Positions 44,412 through 55,449 of a stretch of 64,000 nucleotides of DNA are shown here, piece after piece; the first letter of the stretch is position 1, and every line of letters begins with the position of its first letter. This DNA is from Polytrichum commune (Eukaryota; Streptophyta; Polytrichopsida; Polytrichales; Polytrichaceae), in NCBI GenBank assembly GCA_950295325.1, contig OX485808.1, forward strand, positions 8,684,501 through 8,748,500, in the 5' to 3' direction. The position numbers and the translations under genes are program-made. Below the pieces are notes generated by a model. That model was not told the DNA's origin. It was given only the letters and a program-made list of their open reading frames with translations, and ran no database searches.

Positions 44412-47400
44412 CTAATTGGAAGCCGTCGCACGGTCTGTATCTTGTTCGCCTAGGTGCACGACGGCCTCCTCGGCAATTTGCGAAACCTCTGCAAATGCGT
44501 TATTTTCCGTGTCTTTGGGCGCCTCGGCGGTAGTTGCTGCAGTTGCAGGTGCAGGTGTGAGAATAGGGGAAACTGAGTCTTGCCACTCAAAATCTATTTG
44601 GCTGGGCAACTCCTCCAGCGTCTTGTCTTGCGTCATTGGTATGTGGAAGGCTAGTCCAACTGGCGTGGCCAAATTGCCAGAACTTTCTGGAAATGACTCC
44701 TGCACTTCGACGTGCTCAAGGGGATCAGCAACACTCTGTCCTGGCGGATGCACTTCTGAGTGCTCCCACTGCTCTCGCACAATGCTGTCTGCAATATTGC
44801 GGAGCTCACACAAGTACTCACTGCGCTCCACAGGCTTAACCATGATATCTGGCATACCACACACAAATTTTCATAGTTCTTGTTAACTCTTTGCGACTGG
44901 ATGCATGAGGCAAAACATCTTGTAACATATGGAATTGACAAAAATTACCTGGCATCGCAAACACGTAACCAATGTCTAGGTCCTCTCAATGCTGGAGCCA
45001 TTGGTTGTAACAAGCGCGGGGGGCCGAAGAGTCAGCTGGACGCTCCCGAATCACCCATGCCTTCAGTCACGTTTGCCTGTCGTGAAAGGCCATGTCTTGC
45101 ACTGCCCTGAACCGTGTTGTGTTACACCACGTGTGCAACTCTGTCCACCATTCAGGCGTGCCATTCATGAAAGCTTGAGTGGCATCATCCACTTCAGCAA
45201 CCCACTGCTCGTGAGAATCGACCGGCCTGGCGGCCGCGAAGAGGAGGAAATCTTCAAATTTCAAGTACCTGGTTGCGAGGCGCCATGCACGCGAGCCATC
45301 CCCATCGACTTCTTGTGCGAGCTTCGACCATTCAGCCACATTGCCAACAATTGAGCCAAGGGAAGGATGTGATACTAGAGGAGGTGATGTAACATGAAAT
45401 GTAAGGAAACAACGAATCAGCAAGACTGACCAAGGCACAGGATAAATCCTCTGAACATGGGATTGTTGCAAAAGCAAAGAATGCACATCCCAACCTTCAG
45501 CAAATGAGTGAGTCAAAGGGTAGGGGGGTCTGAAGGAGGCACAAAGAGGGTTAGCTACAAATGATTCATAGAATGGATGCCACCCCCAAGTCGCATGCAG
45601 CAAGCGCGGGTAGTGCTCATCATCCCAGTCTTTCATTGCTTTGGCAATGGCCTCCGTAACCTTGGCCTGGCAGTCCTCCTCCCACTGTTTTCGTTGTGTC
45701 TTCACCTCGTGCATGCTGAGAGTGTGTTCGACGTACCTGACAAGAGCACCGATCTCAACTGCCACCGCCGCAACGTCATTGACCTTGCTGAGAGTGGCCA
45801 CAACAGCTTGTGTGATCGCGGGTACCACTTCTGGTTTGGCCTGCTTCAACATCAGCAAAACCCTGTTACGACGCATTCGCTGACTAAACCCATGTTACAG
45901 GAGTTGCATTTCTAAACTCATGGCAATGTATATAGTACACCATGAAATAAATGTTGCAAGATAAACCCGAAATCCCTGAAGTGCAGACATTGCAAATACA
46001 CCATAAAGTACATGCTGCAAGTTACAACCGAAATCCCTGAAGTCCAGACATTGCAGAGAAGGCATGTAGTAAATGCTGCAAGTTACGACCGAAATCCCTC
46101 AAATGCAGACAGTGCAAATACACGATGAACTAAATGCTGCAAGTTACGACCGAAATCCCTGAAGTCCAGACATTGCAAAGAAGGCACGAGTGCAGGGATT
46201 TAATGCGCAGGTTGTACCTGATGAGAAGGCCCGTGAAATCTACCGTAGGCCGCCCACAACCTGTCCATGAACGATGGGTCCTTCTGCCACTTCTCAATCT
46301 CCTCCTCAAAGGCGTGAAATTCACCACACTCCAAATCGAAATTCAACAAACCACACGCCATGAGATGAAACAAACCTGGGGGTTGAATTGGGGGCCTCAA
46401 CGCAGGTTTGGGGTAGTCCATCTTCACACCCGAACGCGCCGCACTTGCAGCCTTAACATAAAAGGCTTGACGATCCTTCCGGAGCCCCAAGGCCACATCC
46501 TGCAATCTTGTGGAAGTCTGCATAGGTGAGACAAGTGCCATAGGGGAATGACCCGGCGCATGTGGAGCGGGAGTGGGATGGGGCAAAATGGCAGCCCTCT
46601 CTGGGGAGGGGCTGCGGGTTTGGATAGGCGTAACATGTATGGGCTGGGGAGGCGGTCGTCGTGAGTCACCACTTGTAGTTGCAGGCCGTGAGCTCCTTGG
46701 CGGGTGCGCCGACTGCCGATCGCCACGAACATGCTGGGGTTGTTTCGTATGTACACTCTTGAACGGCTCGAATGAAATACTCGGTGGCCATCAGCCATCT
46801 GCGCGTGCGAGCGTTTGTTCGGTCAGCTTGGCTGCGCCTCGCTCTCATCATCTCCATCTTCCTCTAGGTCAACGTAAGCGGCTGCGGTTGCGGGAGCAAT
46901 GTGTTGCCTGGGGGCTCGTTGCGGTCTCGGCTTCCCTGGTGGCTGCGAATCTCCCACAGGGGCTGGGCAGGCAACCAAATCTTCTAGTGTGGGCGGCATG
47001 AATTGTCTCACCTGCACTCTCGCTCCAGGGGGAGGACAAGTGACGTCCCTGAGCTTAGGGTTCAAGTCTAGCCAAATTGAATTGTCCTGCAAGCTCTCCC
47101 ATACAAAGCCATCCCCGCGTTGCAAGGCAAGCTTGAGGTCCTTGCCTTGTTTTGTAGTCTTCAGATTCAGATAAACCGGGAGCTCCCACTTCGAGCCGGT
47201 CTCATCCACAGGTCCTCTCGGGCAACCAGCCACACGGTGGTCCGTCAACCGCAGCTTGCTGGGGAAGGATCCTTTGCAATATACACAAAGCCAATCGTCC
47301 CTGGCCTTCTGCACATCCCTAGACCTATTTCGAGTACACTCTAGTTTCAATTCGATGTACACTCTCCTCCTAACTCGCTGCTCCACCCAACCGGCCGAAT

Positions 47401-47635
47401 CCCTATTAGCATAGTAAGTAACTTGGTCATGTTCGGGCAGGCGTGCTCTTTTTCAAGGCTCCATTTCCTGCAAAGAACAATGCAAGTCAATGGCCAAGAA
47501 CAACGCAGTTTGAGGTGCCAACATGAATGGAGGGCACTGGATGTCCGGTACGGATGCTGTGTGTTGTAACGTGCGAGGTTCGTCACACTTGCTGCCCCCC
47601 ACGGCAGGGAACTGGCCAACGGCCATGGCGACCAT
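44412..47635 (-). CDS. MULE second gene, unknown function, C2HC-like finger
   Basis: Read on minus. Likely coding pieces: about 47635-46823, 46586-46200, 45876-45067 and 44864-44412, separated by intron-like DNA; exact splice sites were not resolved. The first piece runs from MVAMAVGQFPAVGG into VEQRVRRRVYIELKLECTRN and a zinc-finger-like segment CVYCKGSFPSKLRLTDHRVA followed by GCP, a C2HC pattern. An in-frame TGA near 47460 means a short intron or a nonsense change there. The second piece holds LMACGLLNFDLECGEFHAFE. The third (270 codons) is the longest, with helical stretches and Trp-rich WATWGWHPFYESF-like sequence (actual: ATWGWHPFYESF) and WWTELHTW. The last is acidic and Ala/Thr-rich. 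I recognise no family. The position is that of mudrB- or VANC-like second genes, but no sequence relation is claimed. Confidence 0.55.
45921..46195. repeat. 61-bp minisatellite, about 4.5 copies
   Basis: The landmark CGAAATCCCT occurs at 45968, 46029, 46090 and 46151, exactly 61 bases apart. Units contain TGCAAGTTACGACC and CAGACATTGCAAA. The array lies in an inferred intron of the MULE second gene. Confidence 0.85.
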
Positions 47636-49306
47636 GGGCAGGTACAGAGTGGAGCACTAGGTGACCCCTAAACCCTATATACGGAACACTGCAATGCCTC
47701 CAGGAAAAAAAACTAGCAAAGCACACATAGAAACCCTAAGCATGCACCCTAGATGCCATAGCAAAGAAGTGCCGCAGATATTGAGAATGCAGTACACCTA
47801 AAACACCCTAAGGTATGCATGAAAACGCCCTAAACCCTAAACTAGAAGAGCAATATGGAGGAAACAGGTGGCGGGTTCATCTACAATGAACGGAGAAAAT
47901 AACACATACGGCCTAGGGGCATGTTCGAAACGTATTGGGCACCCTGAGAATAAACTACGAGCCTGAAGCAAACAAAGAGCATGGACAGAAGAAGTGTCGG
48001 GACGATCTGGACTGAAGTTCGAAAAAAAAACCTTCAACCGGGGGGGGCCATGCTTGAATAGGCAGCGCTGGCACAAAAGAAGAGGATCAGGGAAAAAATG
48101 CCAAGAATACATAGATTGTACTAGCGAAAACACATATCCAACCGGGGCACGACCCTAATCAGCATATACCCTAAACCAAAACAAGAGGATGGCGGAAAGA
48201 AGTGCTGGGACATTCTAGAATGAACTTCGAACTAAACATCTACAACCGGGGCATGTTTGAAAACGTTGCGGTGCCACAGAGGAAGACGATCGGGGGAAAA
48301 AACGCCGAGGCCACATAGACTGCACTACACCCTAAACACATCCAACCGCGGCATGATTGAAAAGGGATGGACGAAAGAAGTGCCGGGAAAACAAATAAAG
48401 AACTGCCGGGAAAACAGAGAATGGAGTGCCGGGAAAACACAGGAAAGAAGTGCCGTGCTGACACAGGAGAAACAGATGGAGGAAAGAAGTGCCGCGCTGC
48501 CACAGAAGAAACAGATGGAGGAAAGAAGTGCCGCGCTGCCATAGAAGAAACAGATGGAGGAAAGAAGTGCCGGGAAAACACATAGAACTGGGGCATGTGG
48601 GAAATGCGATATGCGGTGCCACAGATGAAGAGGGTAGAGGAGAGAAGTGGCGACAAAACAACGAATGAACAAGAAAAGACACAAAAAGCCTAAGCCTGCA
48701 CGCTAAATGCCATATGCGCATCCAAAGAATTATGTGCCGCTACATGAGAAAATGATGCAGCTGCTGAGTGCCCGGAAAACATGGAAAGAACTCGAACAGA
48801 CACACAACAAGGCTGAGCGTGCATAGAAACGGCACATGCACTACCACAGATGATGCAGATGGAGGGGTGCAATGCAAGGAAAAGATAGGAAGGTCTCACA
48901 TGTTACAAAATCCAAGCGCTCCGTGGATGTTGTACACCCGTTGTAACCACCTTTTCCAGGACTGACGCTCGTGCGACGTTCGACGTACTGCGGTGAAATC
49001 GCCGCTCTCCCTGCTTCTCCTGCCACTTTCACAATGACACCCACACCATGAGGAGGACGTCAATGCTCCTCAAACGCCAATCACAACCTCATCAATCCAA
49101 TCATGTGATGTGTAACCTGATTGCATTATTACAAAAGCAAAGGACCACACACAATTGGTACATGGCAATCGTCATCACGCGATCTTCCTTGTCACTCTTT
49201 AAGACATCATACTTGCATTCTATTACCTCAAGGATGACACTCCAGTGCGCCACAAATCTACACTGTACAGCAAATGAGTAGGTTATGATCATGGCGAAGT
49301 GATGGC
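47636..49306. other. MULE right interior with GAAAGAAGTGCCG repeats
   Basis: Region between the start of the second gene and the right TIR; it should hold that gene's promoter. From 48180 to 48590 the word GAAAGAAGTGCCG recurs, including a 39-bp tandem array. Long frames on several phases at 48240-48721 are a side effect of the repeats. One CATGTTAC is at 48899. Confidence 0.5.
48442..48585. repeat. 39-bp tandem repeat, 3.5 copies
   Basis: GGAAAGAAGTGCCG starts at 48442, 48481, 48520 and 48559, spaced by 39 bases, each followed by GAAACAGATGGA except the last, partial copy. The unit length is a multiple of three, so it stays open in several frames. Confidence 0.85.
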
Positions 49307-49887
49307 TGATTTGAAAAAACCCGGAAGTCTTGTCACTCACCTCAGCTGTAACCTCTGTGATCGAAAACCCTGACCTCACAGTGCGACGATCCTACACCCT
49401 TCACTCCATCATTGCTTCAATCGCATCGCGGCCCATGGCGGCAGAAATCCGGGGTGTATGATGAAGGGCAGGTTACAAAGAATGAAGGGGGGTGGCGGAA
49501 GGCATTTTTTGAAACAGTATGGAGAGCGCGATCCCCGAGGTCGATGGGATACCACCCACATGATGGATGGTTTAGGGGGACGATCCACATGATAGTCCAT
49601 CCATTGCAATGCCATGATGGATGGCTGTAACCTCGGCAGTTGGGAATGACCTGTTACGTCCAACGGCTGTCCACCGTGGAGGCCAGCGTGTCAGCTTGCG
49701 TGGACGACAGGTTGGCTGAGAGCTAACAGGGTGGCAGACGCGGCCCGGGGAGGTTGGCACCGGCTTCCCCTGCGTGGGGGGCCCTATTCGTGATTCTACG
49801 CAGGTACCATGGTCCCATCTGACAGCGTCCTGCAGAGCCTCGATTTCCGAAACGCAGTAAAGACCTTTGGGTCCGGTAATGTTAGGG
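49307..49887 (-). repeat. Right terminal inverted repeat of the MULE
   Basis: Reverse complement of 39003-39580 with few differences, ending GTTAGGG at 49887 directly before the target duplication TAGGCAGAA. Confidence 0.88.
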
Positions 49888-49896
49888 TAGGCAGAA

Positions 49897-51536
49897 TCTA
49901 GTGAACGAGTAGGGGGTTGGACATTTCCACTTTGAAAAATTGTAGCATTTTTTGTATAGGGTAGAAAAACATGAAACAACTTGCATTCTTCATGAATCCT
50001 TCTCATCTATCTTGGAAAATTATCTCATGATTGTTGGACCACATCTTCAATGTGAATCACCTTATTTTCAAGGGTTATGGTATTTCTACCTTACCTCGCT
50101 CTGCACATTCTAAGACCATTCAATTTCAGCTAAGGAGAAGAGTCCACAACGGAGATACATCGAATGGCTATAACAAGCTTGATCACGGTACCCAAGATTC
50201 AAACCTACTACCTCATGATGCTCACATGGGTGCCTTACCCAAGGCCCTACACCACACCATTTTAATTGAAATTTTTGTTTTATCATATTTATATAGACAA
50301 GATTAGGTGCTTGGACCTCCTTAAGCTTTGTACATTGGTATGTGTAATTAGGTTGCCTCTTTACCCATGAACTTATCTTGGGTCAAAAATCAAATTATAA
50401 AAATGTACAACTTTGTTTATTAATCCATATAGAACTACATTACAAATTATAGTGGTTATTGTATTTTTATTATTATTGTAGTAATTATTTAAATAATGTG
50501 GAATGTTGATATATGAGCATGGGGCAACCTAATTGTACATATCAATGTACTTAAGGCTTGTAATTAACTTCTCAATGTCGAAGTGACGTCTACACAATTT
50601 CTATGAGTCATTACCAAGTCTTGATTTATGTTAGTTAGATTCAAGCGGGTTTCAAATGATATGAGGTACATTATCTTCCGTCAAGGAGAAAATGAAGCAT
50701 AGTCATTTGTCACATTGATGACCCTTGTACTAAATATTTGAGTCACAAACTTTTATTCCAATCAAACACCGGATTTATCATCTCATTCACAAATGCCAAA
50801 CATTAACATGAGACACCTCCCAACATTAAATACTCACAAAAAACTTGAAACCCAATACCCCCAAATCCTTACCAAAAGATGAAATCTCAAAGCACATGAT
50901 TTGAGATTGGAATCCGAAATTAATCTAACCCCTCCAATTTCTATATCGTGCTATAAAAATTTGCCAAGAGTTTCATCGTCTAATATTTCACCAAGTAAGT
51001 TATATCATATTCCTTTATAACATGCATTTTTACTATTTATGTTATCCGGGTATGAATTAATGTGCTCTTGAAACCGAACCTCATTACATAGTAGCCAAAT
51101 CTAACCAATCACCATTGAACCTCATTTAGTAGTTTCCAAACCTAACTAGTAGCCACTATACCTCCCTTAGTAGCCACCGAACCTCACTAATAATCCAACT
51201 AACCTCATTATTTTTGCACATTTTGGTGTTGAAAACATGACACGGTTGGGAACCCTATCATTTGGAGGCATTAGACAACCCCCGTTTCCTACTTAAACTT
51301 CTCTTAAGCTTACAAACCGAAAATATACAACCCATCGCCAAACGTCTCAAGCACCCTCTATCTCCACTAGTTTCAACACCCACAATGTGCAAAGTCGACT
51401 GAGCATTCAAAGGGGGAAAAAAAGAAAAACAAAACAAAAAACAAAAAAGTAACCATGTTCTCCAAGGACTATACGGACGCCCAATATACCATTGTGTGGC
51501 CATTAAGCTAATGACTTCCTATATATATTTAACCTC
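49897..51536. other. Copy B intergenic DNA, no gene seen
   Basis: Equivalent to 13430-15053 in copy A, including the right arm of the 13195-13640 inverted repeat at about 50069. No coding sequence is recognised. Confidence 0.4.
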
Positions 51537-51814
51537 ATGGGAGACCTCTCAGCCATGTTCTGGGAACAATGTCTTCATTGCATAGAACGTGAGACGAAAG
51601 TGAGAGCATTGGAGCTATAACTCGTGGAGGTGTGGGAAGCAACCAACACTACGTTAACGGAGAAACAACGAGCAGACAAGGGCGTTGCCAACCTTGATTT
51701 TAAGGGTAGACTTGCTTGGGAAATCAAATTTTATCCAAGGCATGTTTTTTGAAGAAAAATTCATTTTTTGTATATGACTTAGGCTTTCAAGTGGGCTTTC
51801 GGACCCATGGTAGG
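51537..51814 (+). pseudogene. Copy B of the unrecognised charged ORF, interrupted
   Basis: Corresponds to 15054-15320 in copy A. It starts MGDLSAMFWEQCLHCIERET but has a TAA where copy A has a tyrosine codon (ALEL-stop-LVEV), and an LTR-like insertion follows at 51815. The second piece resumes at about 55233-55355. Confidence 0.35.
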
Positions 51815-52140
51815 TGTAAGCCATAAACCCCCACCCTTGTGCGTCGTAGTCCGGGTGAGAGTCCATGGCTCACAATCTTTTAACACGATTAACCCAAGCC
51901 TCAATATTGGACTTCCACTAACCCACAATGTAAATATTGAACACAAGCTTTTATTCCAATTGTGAGAGGTACCAGTATTCAGAAATATTTCTTGCCTTCG
52001 TGGTCGTCTCACTCACACTCCTTCTTAATCTCAACTCCTACTTTGAGTCTAAGTCAAAACCAAAGCCCCCCTGAACTACCCTAACTACCCATTCACCCAC
52101 TTAAGCCACGCCAATCACATGATGGCATGCCAAATCTAGG

Positions 52141-53873
52141 TGTGAGGCCAAACCCACCACCCTTAAGCGTCCTAGTCCAGGTGATGGTTTTGAAGATCAC
52201 ATGTATTCCATAGAACCTTGTGGTAGTATGAAATGTAATTCCCATCTTACTGAGCTCCCAACTTACTCAATGTCATGATGTTTTATGATCGTTAGCCTCT
52301 TGAATGGACAGAGCGTTGGCCTTCTCAAGGGTCCAATCCTCGGCCTTGGCTACACATGCCTTCAAGGACCTTCCTCTTGCTAGTTTAGTCTTGATTTTCT
52401 TTGTCTCGCCATCGCGAGACTCTTTCACACTTTCCATCAACTTGTGCGCTTAGTTTATTCCATGTAGAGGATACAAGCGTTATAGAACGCTATGTTGTGT
52501 AAGCAATCCTAGGTGCAATCCCTTATGAACCCCACACATGTTTCCACTTGTCCTAATGTGACTAACTAATTGTGTTATTCCTCAAATTAAATATTTGAGG
52601 CCTAACATACGAAATCCCAGCTACTCTCTTGTAACTTAGTCCACAAGCCAGCGGCTTAGTCCACAATTCGGCAGACAGGCTTAGTTCCCAGTCGCAGCCA
52701 GTAGCTTAGTTCCCAGTTGGCAGCCAGTAGTTTAGTTCCCAGTCGCAGCCAGTAGCTTAGTTCCCAGTTGGCAGCCAGGAGCTTAGTTCCCAGTCGCAGC
52801 CAGTAGCTTAGTTCCCAGTCGCAGCCAGTAGCTTAGTTCCCAGTTGGCAGCCAGCAGCTTAGTTCCCAGTTGGCAGCCATCAACGTAGTTCACAGTCGCA
52901 GCCAGTAGCTTAGTTCCCAGTCGCAACCAGTAGCTTAGTTCCCAGTCGCAACCAGTAGCTTAGTTCCCAATTGGCAGCCAATAGCTTAGTTCCCAGTCGC
53001 AGCCTTCCAACTTAATAACTAATTTTAATAACTAATTTCAAACCACCTCCTAATCAACTAAATCCCCAAGCTCCTCTTAATCAACTAAATAATTCCACAT
53101 TAATTTAAATATCATAAATCTAAATGCCACAAGCTCACTTAACTTGAACACTCTAATTCCAAAGCCATAAATCTAAATGCCACAAGTTTAAACTTTCCAA
53201 CTCTAAGAATACAAATCTAAATGCTAAAACAAGTTGAGCTAAGCTTGTGTTTTCTACACACTTAAAACCCAAGGCTACACCCACCAAGTGAAAACTAACC
53301 TCTAGACTAATTAGTCTTGGTCCTTCTACTTAAGCCTTGCACACACACGTGCTCCTTTCTTGCTTCCCACACACCCACACTTATAACACGTGGGGTGCCA
53401 AGTAGCACGAGGAAAAAAAATGAAAAAGAAAAAAAGAGTGAGGGTTAAATAGGGGGAGGTTGAGAGGTGAAGGGGAAGAAGAAGAAGAGGGGAGAGGAAA
53501 GTACATGAGGGAAGGATATGGTGAGAGGATTAGAGCCTCCAATCACAATCCCTTAACCTTCTCCTTTTAAGTAGGGACTCATCCCATCCACAAGGCTTGT
53601 CAATTCCTAAACCAACGAGGTGGATCCTAAAGTGGGCATTTAACCTGCGGATCTCCTCTTGCCTCACCATACTCCTTACTCACATAGTCAAGGCAACTCC
53701 CTATTAAAATCACACTTTAAAACTACCACACAACACGACCTAAGGTCTAAATTTAAATCAACACCACACTTCATTCTTTTTATATTTTTATGAGTAAACA
53801 TAAAACATCAAAACATAACTTCTAATGGTTTCAAAGGGTTAAGAACACATGTGGGCACCATTTTGGGCTCACA
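52141..53873. mobile_element. Solo-LTR-like insertion (inner), 1733 bp
   Basis: Begins TGTGAGGCC and ends GGGCTCACA, flanked by 5-bp duplications CTAGG (52136-52140 and 53874-53878). Its first 40 bases (CCACCCTTAAGCGTCCTAGTCCAGGTGA) and last 30 (GTGGGCACCATTTTGGGCTCACA) resemble those of the outer element, so the two belong to related families, but their interiors differ. It holds a 25/26-bp minisatellite. Confidence 0.75.
52681..53004. repeat. 25/26-bp minisatellite, about 13 units
   Basis: Thirteen units beginning TTAGTTCCCAGT, in two alternating forms: one with CGCAGCCAGTAGC (25 bp) and one with TGGCAGCCAGTAGC (26 bp). The last unit is partial. The two forms are interleaved rather than blocked. 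Confidence 0.9.
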
Positions 53874-55449
53874 CTAGGCCATTATTGGCCACTACCTACT
53901 CAGCTACACTAATTACACACCCTATAACCCACAAATCCCCTCAATCAGTGCTAATGTGGCCAGCTGGTTCACTTAAGAACTCACTGTAACCCACCTGGTT
54001 TCGGCAAACCCACTCCACATGCAGTGACGCTCTGTCTGGGCAGCTGTAGCTCCCTCCAAGTATTGCAGCCAGATCACCGAAGTCGCCAGTAAGCTGGACA
54101 CCGGACAGCTTGTCCAATGCTCGGTGTATGATTCCTTCCGGCTCGGTCCCTCTGGCTTCGAGGCTCTAGTTCGCCTGCTTTGCACAGATCCAGCCTTCTC
54201 CCTTCCCTGCCTTAGCCACAGTCTACACTTCGCCTCCACTCCCCTCCGAGGAATGCGATCCAGCAGACTCACATAATTGCGATCCCCGCCCTTCCGACAA
54301 CACTCTCTCTGCACTGATCTCCACCTCGGTTCTGGATGATCTTCCCTTGTCCAGACAATGTAGTCACATTTCCTCCATATCCCACCCTTGGTTCGGAGCA
54401 TAGCTCCTGATTCCTCCTTTGTCGTCAAATAAAACCGATTCGCCCAAATGCCAGCGGCTTAAATCTGAATCTCGTGTGTAGTTGTAATTTTCCAGATTCC
54501 GAGGATTAATCCAGACCTCAAACTTCGTGCAATCGAGCTCAGCTTGCCTCAATCACAGGCAGCTACTGCCTGCTCACAATGATTTCAGTGCGTTGAGGAA
54601 GCAACCGTTAGCACTAACCTCTGAAACCCGCTTAAGCTCCGATGTTTGCCTTCGCCTCCTTGTCTCAACGTTGTGCCAACAGCTGATTTGAAGTGGCCAC
54701 ACCTTCGCCTGCTTGTCCTAGATCCTCCCCTGTTTCTTCAATGCTGTCAGTCTTACTAGTACCGGAAGTTGGAATTTTCAACAGGGTTTCCGCCCCGCTG
54801 TCGAGTGCTCTTCTAGAGTTGAAGAAGAAGAAGAGCAAAATGAGCCTCCCCAGACTGAATTCGGGGACCCCCCGGAGAGGCCCGGAAATCCAGCAGCGAT
54901 ATGGATTCAACTGCGGCCCCTTTCCACCTCTGAGCCCCCCCCCTTAAACGGACAGCCAACAAGCCTAACATGGCACTAATTCAACCCATATAACCACAAC
55001 CAAGTCTAAGCATTTCCAACTTAAGAGTCCCTAAACTTACATAAACTAATTAATTGTTTTTTGTTTTATAACTTGATTCCTCACACACTCACACTTTAAC
55101 CCCTCAAATTTTAACTTATGGAGCTCCAACAGTCTAAGTCTCTAACTTAACTTAACGAAAATGTAACTGCAATAGTTGGGAAGTTGTTAATGCTAAATAG
55201 AAATGTGGGCACCATATTGGGCTCACAGTAGGCATGGTGACACCCCTGCGAGCAGATGTGATGAAGCTGGCAATCGAAATCCAATGGGCGAAGCTTGAGT
55301 TGAAGCTCATGAGCAACAAAGTCACCGACAATACGCAAGCAACAATCGCGGTTTAGGGGAAACAAATCCTCCACAATCACGCTTTAGCAACATAGCAACA
55401 GGGCATGCTCAAGCAAACATTGGAGGCTAGCTAACCGCCTCTTCCAAGG

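Larger units (their letters stand above)
39003..49887. mobile_element. 10.9 kb two-gene Mutator-like element (MULE)
   Basis: Termini are CCCTAACATTACTGGACCCAA-type inverted repeats of about 580 bp. The 9-bp target duplication TAGGCAGAA is perfect (38994-39002 and 49888-49896), and copy A preserves the empty site at 13421-13429. Contents: a decayed MULE transposase on plus (40581-43738), a convergent multi-exon gene on minus (44412-47635), two minisatellites, and 14 copies of GTAACATG/CATGTTAC. A 9-bp duplication, long TIRs and a SWIM-type transposase together place it in the Mutator superfamily. Confidence 0.9.
51815..55227. mobile_element. Solo-LTR-like insertion (outer), 3.4 kb with a nested copy
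   Basis: Begins TGTAAGCC and ends GGCTCACA, the TG...CA form of LTRs, flanked by 5-bp duplications GTAGG (51810-51814 and 55228-55232). Copy A reads through here without it. After removing the inner insertion (52141-53873 plus 5 bp) about 1.7 kb remain. No gag or pol is recognised, so a solo LTR is the simplest reading. The GC-richer stretch at 53980-54950 is part of it; the short ORFs there are unrecognised. Confidence 0.75.

Noticed and set aside
48240-48721. Long overlapping frames in several phases on the minus strand and on plus
   Set aside because: They run through a 39-bp tandem repeat and related words; multiple-of-three repeats stay open in several frames at once.
39227-49663. Conserved 84-codon frame present at 39227-39481 and 49409-49663
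   Set aside because: The two are the mirrored TIRs of the MULE, so identity follows from TIR structure and not from coding constraint.
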